Assembly: GCA_946482375.1 (NCBI GenBank)
Contig: CAMLRH010000110.1
Span: 1-8,351 of the forward strand
DNA length: 8,351 bases
Direction: 5' to 3'
DNA from: an uncultured Caulobacteraceae bacterium
GTDB lineage: Bacteria; Pseudomonadota; Alphaproteobacteria; Caulobacterales; Caulobacteraceae
Part shown: piece by piece, positions 1 through 7,854 of the stretch
Layout of the letters: each line of letters starts with the position of its first letter
Position numbering within the stretch: the stretch's first letter is position 1
Program-made: the position numbers and the translations under genes
Notes under the pieces: model-generated
What the model was told of the DNA's origin: nothing
The model's database searches: none
What the model saw: the letters and a program-made list of their open reading frames with translations, nothing else

Positions 1-785
1 CCGATCTCGCCGTCGCGCCGCTTCTCGTGAAAGCGTTCGGCAAGACCGTCCGCCAGGCCCTGGCCGTAGGCGACCTCGTCGTACCAGTAGTGCTCGCCGA
101 AGGCCCGGCCGTTCACCTTGAACTTGCCGCCGAGCAGGGGCAGCTCATAGGCGCCGGTGGCGACCGCCTGCGTGCCGTCGCCCTCGGTGTAGACGTTCCA
201 GCGGCCGAGGAGGTCGCCGTCGGCGTCAAAGCGGGCGCGCGGGCCGTCGCCCGAGCCGTCGTCGTAGAAGCCGGCGATGACGAAGGAGCCCTCCAGCGTG
301 CGGCCATCGCCCCGGCGTGTGCCTTCGACACGCAGGGCCGGCGCCTGGCGGCCGTCGTAGACGAAGGTGTTGGCGACCGCGACGAGGCCGGTCACCGCGT
401 CGCCTTTCCGTCGGATGATGTTGGCCATCACCGTCTTGCCCTGCATGTCGATGCCGGGCGCGCCGCCGCGGATCACCTCGATCCGCTCGACCTGGCTGGC
501 CGGGATGCGGCGCAGGACGCTTTCGAGGTCGTCGCTCTTGGTCGCCGGCCGCTCGCTGTCGATCAGCACGTTGCCGGCCGCGCCCGAGAAGCCGCGCACG
601 CCGTCGCCGGCCTCAAAGGTGAAGCCGGGCAGCCGCGCGATCATGTCCATCGCCGTGTTCGGCTGGGCCGAGGCGAAGAAGGAAGCAGGGTAGGAGGCGA
701 CCGAGGACGGCGCTTCCTGCGCCGCCGCCGCGATGGGGGAGAGAGCGGCGGTGGCAAGAACCGCCAGAAGGTAAGCTGAACGCAC
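1..785 (-). CDS. TonB-dependent outer-membrane receptor, N-terminal part (runs off the left edge)
   Basis: Read on the minus strand from a GTG at 785-783, this frame stays open to the window edge, giving 261 codons without a stop. Residues 1-22 form a signal peptide (MRSAYLLAVL start, Ala-rich end AAAAQ), which supports export. Residues about 43-128 match a TonB-receptor plug domain: NTAMDMIARLPGF, then GAAGNVLID, then the hallmark QVERIEVIRGGAPGIDMQG followed by ANIIRRKG. After that come alternating strands with acidic and aromatic turns, as expected for the start of the beta-barrel. Such receptors import siderophores, B12, sugars or other large ligands across the outer membrane using TonB/ExbBD energy; the ligand cannot be told from this part. 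The GTG start is chosen because GGGGA lies 8 bases upstream (complement of 794-798) and the signal peptide begins there. No clear TonB box is visible. The barrel and C-terminus lie outside the window. Confidence 0.88.
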   Translation of the reverse strand, partial: MRSAYLLAVLATAALSPIAAAAQEAPSSVASYPASFFASAQPNTAMDMIARLPGFTFEAGDGVRGFSGAAGNVLIDSERPATKSDDLESVLRRIPASQVERIEVIRGGAPGIDMQGKTVMANIIRRKGDAVTGLVAVANTFVYDGRQAPALRVEGTRRGDGRTLEGSFVIAGFYDDGSGDGPRARFDADGDLLGRWNVYTEGDGTQAVATGAYELPLLGGKFKVNGRAFGEHYWYDEVAYGQGLADGLAERFHEKRRDGEI

Positions 786-807
786 GGGCTGTTTCCCCAG
801 TCCTGAA

Positions 808-852
808 GTTACCGGGGAGGGTGGCCGGGGTTACCAGCGCAAGACAGTTACA
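808..852 (-). promoter_or_regulatory. Three GTAAC-type direct repeats upstream of the TonB-dependent receptor
   Basis: On the minus strand, TGTAAC (852-847), GGTAAC (835-830) and GGTAAC (813-808) occur in the same orientation, spaced 17 and 22 bases apart, just ahead of the receptor start at 785. The 22-base step is close to two helical turns. This could be a regulator binding array or part of the promoter, but no known operator is recognised. No ferric-uptake-type 19-base palindrome is visible. The rest of the 786-893 gap contains only an ACGGCGCCGT palindrome at 885-894 that overlaps the tldD stop codon. Confidence 0.2.
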
Positions 853-893
853 AGCTTGAAATGTGGATTAAATCTTGGACAGGAACGGCGCCG

Positions 894-2324
894 TCAGACC
901 GCCGTGCCGCCCACGGTCAGACCGGTGATCTTGAGCGAGGGCTGGCCGACGCCGACGGGCACGCCCTGGCCGGCCTTGCCGCAGACGCCGACGCCGGGGT
1001 CGAAGCTGAAGTCGTCGCCGATCATGGTCACCCGGGTCAGCGCCGAGGGGCCGTCGCCGATCAGGGTCGCGCCCTTAACCGGCGCGGTGATCTTGCCGTC
1101 CTCGACCAGGTAGGCCTCGGTGCACTGGAAGACGAACTTGCCGTTGGTGATGTCCACCTGGCCGCCGCCGAAGTTGGCGCAGAAGAGGCCGCGCTTCATC
1201 GAGGCGATCATCTCCGCCTGGGTGTGGTCACCGGCCAGCATGCCGGTGTTGGTCATGCGCGGCATCGGCATGTGGGCGTAGGACTGGCGCCGGCCATTGC
1301 CGGTGGGCTGCATGCCCATCAGCCGCGCGGACTGGCGGTCGTGCATGTAGCCCACGAGGATGCCGTCCTCGATCAGTATGGTGCGCTCGGTCGGCGTGCC
1401 CTCGTCGTCGATGGTCAGCGAGCCCCGGCGGCCGAGGATCGAGCCGTCGTCGAAGACGGTGACGCCGGGCGCGGCCACCCGCTCGCCGATGCGGCCGGAA
1501 AACGCGCTGATGCCCTTCCTGTTAAAGTCCCCTTCCAGCCCGTGGCCGACCGCCTCGTGCAGCAGGACGCCGTTCCAGCCGGGGCCGAGCACCACGTCCA
1601 TTTCGCCCGCCGGGCAGGGGACGGCGTCGAGGTTGACCAGCGCCATGCGCAGCGCCTCGTCGACCTGTTCCTGCCACGACCGCGGCGTGATCCAGGTGTC
1701 GAAGCTGGCGCGGCCGCCGGCGCCGGAGCTGCCGGTCTCGCGGCGGCCGTCCTGCTCCACGGTCACTTGTACGTTGACGCGAACCAGCGGGCGCACGTCG
1801 CGGATCAGCCGGCCATCGGCGCGCAGGATCTCGACAATCCGGCGCTCGCCGGCCATCGAGGCCATGACCTGCACGACACGCGGATCACGGGCGCGGGCGA
1901 AGGTGTCGATCTCCTGCAGCAGCGAGACCTTGTCGGCGAAGATGGGCGAGGAGACCGGGTCTTCGTCGCCGTACAGTTTGGCGTTGGTGGCGCGCGGAGC
2001 TTCGGCCTCGATTCCCGAATAGCCGCGCTTGGCGAGCCGGGCCGAATCGGCGGCACGACGGATGGCGGCTTCGGAGATTTCGCTGGCGTGGGCGTAGCCG
2101 GCGGTCTCACCCGCCACCACCCGCAGGCCGAATCCCTCACCGGAATCATAGGCCGCCGTCTTCAGCCGCCCGTCGTCGAAGACGAACGACTCGCTCTCCG
2201 AGCGTTCGACGAACAGTTCACCGTCGTCGGCGCCCGACAGCGCGTCGGACAGCACTTCGCGGGCGCGGCTGAGGTCGACGCCGGCGGCGTCCAGGAGCGA
2301 TGGGGCGGGGGCCTGGAATGTCAT
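894..2324 (-). CDS. tldD: TldD metalloprotease (TldD/PmbA family)
   Basis: The 476-residue product is close to the length of E. coli TldD (about 480). It carries the family metal site: HEAVGH at residues 256-261 (His256, Glu257, His261) followed by GLEGDFNRKG, and a conserved Cys448 in GVCGKAGQG near the C-terminus, as in TldD but not in the inactive partner TldE/PmbA. The flanking segments LVRVNVQVTVEQDG (180-193), GPGWNGVLL (247-255) and the closing KITGLTVGGT also fit. TldD/TldE is a cytosolic zinc protease that degrades or matures unfolded peptides, for example microcin B17 precursor and the antitoxin CcdA in E. coli. No tldE is present here. I chose the ATG at 2324 because it gives family length (MTFQAPAPSLL start); an in-frame ATG at 2369 has a better-placed GAGGGG. 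A TATGTT six bases before the 2324 ATG would suit a leaderless transcript, which is speculative. The gene diverges from the cta operon. Confidence 0.93.
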   Translation of the reverse strand: MTFQAPAPSLLDAAGVDLSRAREVLSDALSGADDGELFVERSESESFVFDDGRLKTAAYDSGEGFGLRVVAGETAGYAHASEISEAAIRRAADSARLAKRGYSGIEAEAPRATNAKLYGDEDPVSSPIFADKVSLLQEIDTFARARDPRVVQVMASMAGERRIVEILRADGRLIRDVRPLVRVNVQVTVEQDGRRETGSSGAGGRASFDTWITPRSWQEQVDEALRMALVNLDAVPCPAGEMDVVLGPGWNGVLLHEAVGHGLEGDFNRKGISAFSGRIGERVAAPGVTVFDDGSILGRRGSLTIDDEGTPTERTILIEDGILVGYMHDRQSARLMGMQPTGNGRRQSYAHMPMPRMTNTGMLAGDHTQAEMIASMKRGLFCANFGGGQVDITNGKFVFQCTEAYLVEDGKITAPVKGATLIGDGPSALTRVTMIGDDFSFDPGVGVCGKAGQGVPVGVGQPSLKITGLTVGGTAV

Positions 2325-2383
2325 GGCCACAACATAGGAAAGCCCGTCGCCGGACGAAACCGCCATTGGCCGGCCCCTCACCC

Positions 2384-2412
2384 TTGGCAACGCGGGAGGG
2401 AGCGCGTATGCA
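2384..2412 (+). promoter_or_regulatory. Candidate promoter of the cta operon
   Basis: TTGGCA (2384-2389) and TATGCA (2407-2412) are separated by exactly 17 bases and point toward ctaC, resembling a housekeeping-sigma promoter. Transcription would start near 2419, leaving a leader of roughly 85 bases. The -10 lies inside a GCGCGT-ATGC-ACGCGC inverted repeat (2402-2417), which could be an operator. The match is by eye only, and chance hits are possible. Confidence 0.35.
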
Positions 2413-2445
2413 CGCGCCGAAGTCGGAAAGGGTGGGCGCAACCTG

Positions 2446-2465
2446 AGGCTCCGCTTGCGGGGCCT
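2446..2465 (+). promoter_or_regulatory. Hairpin in the ctaC leader
   Basis: AGGCTCCGC (2446-2454) and GCGGGGCCT (2457-2465) pair over eight or nine positions with one G-U pair and a tiny loop. TTTGAG follows, with no long T-run. It sits between the candidate promoter and the ctaC start, so it could be a leader stem-loop or a weak attenuator. It could also be a decayed intergenic repeat. Confidence 0.25.
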
Positions 2466-2503
2466 TTGAGCGTAGGCGCCGACTTGGATTGGACGCGAGG
2501 CGC

Positions 2504-3472
2504 ATGAAGGTCAGCTCGGGTTTGAAGCGGTTGTCGGCGGGCGTTGCCGCCGGTGCGGTCACCGCGATGTTCGCGGTTCAGGCGGCGGCGAGTGACGCGT
2601 TGCTCGGGCAGCCCACGCCGGGCGCCATCGGGCTGCAGGAAGCGGCGTCGCCGCTGAAGCACGAGGCCCACTTCTTCCACAACGCCATCCTGCTGCCGGT
2701 CATCACGGTGATCAGCGTCTTCGTCCTGGCGCTGCTGATCTGGGTGGTCGTCCGCTACAACAAGCGCGCCAATCCGGTCCCGGCGCGCTGGAGCCACAAT
2801 ACCGCGATCGAGGTGATCTGGACGGTCGTGCCGGTCCTGATCCTGATGGTCATCGCCATCTTCTCGTTTAGGCTGCTGTTCGCCTACCACGACATGCCCA
2901 AGCCCTACATGACGGTGAAGGCGACCGGCTATCAGTGGTACTGGGGCTACGAGTATCCCGACCAGGGAATCAGCGAGATCACCTCGACCATCCTGCCGGA
3001 GGACGAGGCCAAGGCCCGCGGCGTGCCGTACCGCCTGGCCGCCACCGAGCCGATGGTCGTGCCGGTCAACCAGGTGGTCCGCGTGCAGACCACCGGCGCC
3101 GACGTTATCCACGCCTTCGCCCTGCCGGCCTTCGGCATGAAGATGGACGCCATCCCCGGCCGCCTGAACGAGCAGTGGTTCAAGGCCGAGAAGGTCGGCA
3201 CCTACTACGGCCAGTGCTCGGAGCTGTGCGGCGTCGACCACGCCTTCATGCCGATCGAGATCAAGGTCGTCAGCCAGCCGGAGTTCGACGCCTGGGTCGC
3301 CGCCAAGGCGCCCGCTGCCCCGCCTGCGGCCGCCGAGACCGGCCCGCCGGCCCCGGCCTCGGCCAATCCCGCCCCGACGCAGGTCGCGCCGGTCGATCCC
3401 GCGAGCGCCGGCCCCAAGCCCGGCGCCCCCGCCACCAGCACGACGGGCGCCCAGCCCGCCGCCCAGCACTGA
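2504..3472 (+). CDS. ctaC: Cytochrome c oxidase subunit II (CtaC/CoxB)
   Basis: This 322-residue protein carries the CuA electron-entry site of the aa3 oxidase in the cytoplasmic membrane. It receives electrons from cytochrome c and passes them to heme a in subunit I. A signal peptide covers about residues 1-30. Two membrane helices follow (about 61-83 and 104-127), then the aromatic GYQWYWGYEYP segment (142-152). The periplasmic cupredoxin domain has all CuA ligands: His203 in VIHAF, then Cys238, Glu240, Cys242, His246 and Met249 in the CSELCGVDHAFM block. Residues about 268-322 are an unusual Ala/Pro-rich tail with no predicted fold. The ATG at 2504 is chosen because the signal peptide begins there; GAGG stands only three bases upstream, so initiation may be weak. 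A TTG at 2489 would add five residues. It is the first gene of the operon, 17 bases before ctaD. Confidence 0.96.
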   Translation: MKVSSGLKRLSAGVAAGAVTAMFAVQAAASDALLGQPTPGAIGLQEAASPLKHEAHFFHNAILLPVITVISVFVLALLIWVVVRYNKRANPVPARWSHNTAIEVIWTVVPVLILMVIAIFSFRLLFAYHDMPKPYMTVKATGYQWYWGYEYPDQGISEITSTILPEDEAKARGVPYRLAATEPMVVPVNQVVRVQTTGADVIHAFALPAFGMKMDAIPGRLNEQWFKAEKVGTYYGQCSELCGVDHAFMPIEIKVVSQPEFDAWVAAKAPAAPPAAAETGPPAPASANPAPTQVAPVDPASAGPKPGAPATSTTGAQPAAQH

Positions 3473-3483
3473 TCCCCGGATAA

Positions 3484-5139
<1,656 letters not shown>

Positions 5140-5165
5140 CCTTCCGGCCACGGAGGGCTACAATC

Positions 5166-5203
5166 GAGGGGGCGCGGCGGGGACGATCCAGCCGCGCCCC
5201 TTC
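5166..5203 (+). terminator. Strong GC stem-loop between ctaD and ctaB
   Basis: GGGGCGCGGC (5169-5178) and GCCGCGCCCC (5191-5200) are perfect complements with a 12-base loop. With one G-U pair the stem extends to 13 pairs (5166-5178 with 5191-5203). Only TTCT follows, not a proper T-run, so it may be an inefficient terminator or attenuator, or a stem that protects the ctaCD part of the message from decay. It lies 27 bases after the ctaD stop and well before the ctaB start. Confidence 0.5.
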
Positions 5204-5246
5204 TGCCAAGTAACCTTTGAGAACCTTGACCAAGCGAACCGCAGCC

Positions 5247-6209
5247 ATGACCCGAGACCCAGCGCAGGCCAAGCCCGCGCTGTGGTCGGACTATGTCCAG
5301 CTGCTCAAGCCCCGGGTGATGTCGCTGGTGGTGTTCACCGCCTTCACCGGGCTGGTCATGGCGCGCGAGCCGATCCACCCCGTGCTGGCCGCCGTCGCCG
5401 TGCTCTGCATCGCGGTGGGCGCCGGCGCGTCGGGCGCGCTGAACATGTGGTACGACGCCGACATCGACGCGAAGATGCGCCGCACCCGCGCCCGCCCCGT
5501 GCCGGCCGGCAAGGTGCAGGGCGCCGACGCGCTGGCGTTGGGCGTGGTGCTGTCGCTGTTCTCGGTGATGTTGATGGGGATGGCGCTGAACTGGCTGGCG
5601 GCCGGGCTGCTGGCCTTCACCATCCTCTTCTACGCCGTCGTCTACACCATGTGGCTGAAGCGCTCGACGGCGCAGAACATCGTCATCGGCGGACTGGCGG
5701 GCGCGCTGCCGCCGGCGATCGGCTGGGCGGCGGCCAGCGGCTCGGCGCCGCCGAACGCCTGGCTGCTCGTCCTCATCATCTTCCTGTGGACCCCGCCGCA
5801 CTTCTGGGCGCTGTCGCTCTACACCAGCGAGGACTACGCCAAGGTCGGCGTGCCGATGATGCCGGTGGTCAAGGGGGCGGCCTCCACGCGCCGGCAGATC
5901 TTCGGCTACTCGCTGGCCCTGATCCCGGTCTGCATCCTGCCAGCCTTCACCGGGCTGGGCGGCGCGATCTATCTCGCCGTCTCGAGCCTGGGCGGCCTCG
6001 TCTTCCTGCTGCTCGCCTGGCGCGTCCTGCGCAGCCACGCGGGCGACGCCGCCGGCCAGCGCAACGACGACGGCCTCTATGACGTGAAGGCCGGCTCGAA
6101 GGACGCCCGCAACCTGTTCGCCTTCTCGATCCTCTACCTCACCCTGTTGTTCTCGGCCCTGCTGGCCGAACGCGCGATGGGCCTCGCCCCACTGGAGCTG
6201 CTGTCATGA
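5247..6209 (+). CDS. ctaB: Protoheme IX farnesyltransferase (heme O synthase, CtaB/CyoE)
   Basis: This integral membrane prenyltransferase adds a farnesyl group from farnesyl diphosphate to heme B, making heme O, the precursor of heme A used by subunit I. The 320-residue product has about eight or nine hydrophobic helices. It carries the UbiA-family motif NMWYDADIDAKMRRT at 66-80 (Asn66, Asp70, Asp74), followed by RARPVPAGKV. The second conserved loop is WTPPHFWALSLYTSEDYAKV (181-200) with GVPMMPV after it. The opening DYVQLLKPRVMSL (15-27) is typical. The ATG at 5247 is chosen to give usual family length; in-frame TTG codons at 5217 and 5226 would add ten or seven residues, and no start has a convincing ribosome site. 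The stop codon overlaps the next start as ATGA, which suggests translational coupling. Confidence 0.96.
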   Translation: MTRDPAQAKPALWSDYVQLLKPRVMSLVVFTAFTGLVMAREPIHPVLAAVAVLCIAVGAGASGALNMWYDADIDAKMRRTRARPVPAGKVQGADALALGVVLSLFSVMLMGMALNWLAAGLLAFTILFYAVVYTMWLKRSTAQNIVIGGLAGALPPAIGWAAASGSAPPNAWLLVLIIFLWTPPHFWALSLYTSEDYAKVGVPMMPVVKGAASTRRQIFGYSLALIPVCILPAFTGLGGAIYLAVSSLGGLVFLLLAWRVLRSHAGDAAGQRNDDGLYDVKAGSKDARNLFAFSILYLTLLFSALLAERAMGLAPLELLS

Positions 6210-6358
6210 GCGATCCCAAGCAGGAGTCGGAAGAATTCATCCGCGCGCGGCGCGGCCGTAACATCGCCCTGGCCATCGGGCTGGCGCTGTTCGTCATTCT
6301 CGTGTTCGTCGTCACCGTCATCAGACTAGGAGCGAGCGTCGTTGACCGGCCCCTCTGA
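6206..6358 (+). CDS. coxF: CoxF-like small single-pass membrane protein (50 aa)
   Basis: A 50-codon frame starts at an ATG that overlaps the ctaB stop (ATGA) and ends inside the start of ctaG, overlapping it by 17 bases. The product begins MSDPKQESEEFIRARRGRN, then has one hydrophobic helix (about residues 20-39), then the short tail RLGASVVDRPL. A charged N-terminus with the basic patch RARRGR just before the helix predicts an N-in, C-out topology. In rhizobial and other alphaproteobacterial cta operons, a small protein annotated CoxF lies between ctaB and ctaG and, from memory, also ends in a KLGxNVxNRP-like tail; position and tail agree here. Its biochemical role is not established to my knowledge. 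A part in oxidase assembly, perhaps with CtaG, is inference. Conventional gene callers could miss it because of its size. Confidence 0.8.
   Translation: MSDPKQESEEFIRARRGRNIALAIGLALFVILVFVVTVIRLGASVVDRPL
6328..6332 (+). promoter_or_regulatory. Ribosome binding site that fixes the TTG start of ctaG
   Basis: AGGAG at 6328-6332 is nine bases ahead of the TTG at 6342 and lies inside the coxF-like frame. It is the best ribosome site in the operon, and the first in-frame ATG comes only after the membrane helix begins, so the rare TTG start is well supported. Confidence 0.7.
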
Positions 6359-6941
6359 CCCCAAGGCTCTCGCCAGGCGCAACGGGCGGATCGCGCTGAT
6401 CTGCGCCGTCGTCTTCGCCGGCATGGTCGGCGCGGCCTACGCCGCCGTGCCGCTCTACAAGGCCTTCTGCCAGCTGACCGGCTTCGACGGCACGGTGCGC
6501 AAGGCCGAGGCCGCGCCGACGCAGGTGCTGGACCGCAAGGTGACCGTCCGCTTCGACGCCAACGTCCGCGACCTGCCCTGGGCCTTCAAGCCCGACCAGG
6601 TCAGCCAGGACGTGCGAATCGGCGACACCGGGCTCGCCTTCTTCCGCGTGACCAACAACGGCAAGACGCCGATCACCGGGCAGGCGAGCTACAACGTCCT
6701 GCCCGAGCAGGCGGGCCCCTACTTCATGAAGCTGGAGTGTTTCTGCTTCACCGAACAGACCGTCCAGCCGGGGCAGACCATGGAGTTCCCGGTCGTCTAT
6801 TTCGTCGATCCGCAGTACGCCTCCGACCCCAATACGAAGGGCGGGGAGGAGATAACCCTCTCCTACACCTTCTTCCCGGTCGAAGATCAGCGTGCTGAGG
6901 CCGCATCACCCCTTGGCGAAGCCGCGCGCGGGCGGCTATAG
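6342..6941 (+). CDS. ctaG: Cytochrome c oxidase copper chaperone CtaG/Cox11
   Basis: CtaG is a membrane-anchored periplasmic copper chaperone that inserts copper into the CuB centre of subunit I. The 199-residue protein has a short cytoplasmic start (MTGPSDPKALARRNGR), one membrane helix at about 17-36, and a periplasmic immunoglobulin-like domain. Copper-binding cysteines are all present: Cys43 in KAFCQLTGF, and Cys133 and Cys135 in the diagnostic ECFCF motif followed by TEQTVQPGQTMEFPV. VPLYKAFCQLTGF just after the helix and FFPV near the end are also typical of the family. The start is TTG with a good AGGAG site; it overlaps the preceding small gene by 17 bases, so the two are probably coupled. 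The C-terminal stretch EAASPLGEAARGRL is poorly conserved in character and may be disordered. A 42-base gap precedes ctaE. Confidence 0.96.
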   Translation: MTGPSDPKALARRNGRIALICAVVFAGMVGAAYAAVPLYKAFCQLTGFDGTVRKAEAAPTQVLDRKVTVRFDANVRDLPWAFKPDQVSQDVRIGDTGLAFFRVTNNGKTPITGQASYNVLPEQAGPYFMKLECFCFTEQTVQPGQTMEFPVVYFVDPQYASDPNTKGGEEITLSYTFFPVEDQRAEAASPLGEAARGRL

Positions 6942-6983
6942 CACCTGCGCAATCGCCGGGGATTCACGAGGGCAAAGGCAGAC

Positions 6984-7850
6984 ATGGCACACGGCGCCGT
7001 CAAGCACGACTACCACTTGGTTGATCCGAGCCCCTGGCCGCTGGTCGGTTCCATCGCCGCGACGGTGATGATGATCGGCGCGGTGGTCTGGATGAAGGGC
7101 CTGTTCGGTCTGGAAGCGGGCACCTGGTGGCTGTTCGCGGCGGGCTTCGCCGGCATTCTCTACACCATGGCCGGCTGGTGGATCGACGTGACCAAGGAAG
7201 CCAACCGGGGCGACCACACGCCGGTCGTCTCCATCGGCCTGCGCTACGGCATGATCCTGTTCATCGCCTCCGAGGTGATGTTCTTCGTCGCCTGGTTCTG
7301 GATCTTCTTCGACATGGCGCTGTTCCCGGAACTGCGCCAGGCCTCGCCGATCCAGGAAGTCAGCCAGGCCTGGGCCGTCTGGCCGCCCAAGGGCGTCGAG
7401 CTGATCCCGGCCTTCCATTTGCCGCTGGTCAACACCCTGACGCTGCTGCTGTCGGGCACCACGGTCACCTGGGCGCACCACGCGCTGCAGCAGGGCGACC
7501 GCAAGAACGCCAAGATCGCGCTGGCGCTGACCATCGCGCTGGGCGTCCTGTTCACCTCGATCCAGGCCTACGAGTACAACCACATCCTCCACGAGAAGCT
7601 GTTCTACTCGGAGGAGGCGGCGAACTCGGGCCTCTACGGCTCCGCCTTCTTCATGGCCACGGGCTTCCACGGCTTCCACGTGCTGGTCGGGACGCTGTTC
7701 CTGATCGTCTGCCTGCTGCGCCTGATGGGCAAAGGCTTCTCGCCCAAGCAGCACTTCGGCTTCGAGGCGGCGGCCTGGTACTGGCACTTCGTCGACGTGG
7801 TGTGGCTGTTCCTGTTCGCCTTCATCTACGTCGTCTTCGGCACGCCGTAG
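6984..7850 (+). CDS. ctaE: Cytochrome c oxidase subunit III (CtaE/CoxC)
   Basis: This is the third core subunit of the aa3 oxidase: it holds no metal, stabilises the catalytic site and helps proton uptake by the D-channel. The 288-residue product has seven hydrophobic helices, roughly 20-38, 47-66, 84-110, 146-166, 177-196, 219-246 and 263-285. Family motifs are clear: GLRYGMILFIASEVMFF (85-101, with the conserved Glu97), VNTLTLLLSGTTVTWAHHAL (149-168), TGFHGFHVLVG (226-236) and AWYWHFVDVVWLFLF (264-278). The length is normal for alphaproteobacterial subunit III. AAAGG lies five bases before the ATG, with GAGGG just ahead of it, the clearest conventional ribosome site among the structural genes. 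The DUF983 gene begins four bases after the stop. Confidence 0.98.
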   Translation: MAHGAVKHDYHLVDPSPWPLVGSIAATVMMIGAVVWMKGLFGLEAGTWWLFAAGFAGILYTMAGWWIDVTKEANRGDHTPVVSIGLRYGMILFIASEVMFFVAWFWIFFDMALFPELRQASPIQEVSQAWAVWPPKGVELIPAFHLPLVNTLTLLLSGTTVTWAHHALQQGDRKNAKIALALTIALGVLFTSIQAYEYNHILHEKLFYSEEAANSGLYGSAFFMATGFHGFHVLVGTLFLIVCLLRLMGKGFSPKQHFGFEAAAWYWHFVDVVWLFLFAFIYVVFGTP

Positions 7851-7854
7851 GGGC

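Noticed and set aside
27..779. Plus-strand open frame of 250 codons at the left edge
   Set aside because: It is the mirror of the TonB-dependent receptor, whose minus-strand frame has a signal peptide and plug motif. The plus-strand product is repetitive Ala/Gly/Arg/Val sequence.
885..905. ACGGCG/CGCCGT pairing at the end of tldD as a terminator
   Set aside because: The stem is only six bases, overlaps the stop codon and is not followed by a T-run on the minus strand.
861..2507. Long plus-strand open frame of 548 codons opposite tldD
   Set aside because: It lies antisense to a gene with clear catalytic motifs, and its product is a low-complexity Ala/Gly/Asp/His mixture typical of mirror frames in GC-rich DNA.
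6961..6965. GATTC (GANTC) site between ctaG and ctaE as a CcrM methylation control point
   Set aside because: A single isolated site with no promoter around it; such sites also occur inside genes in this window.
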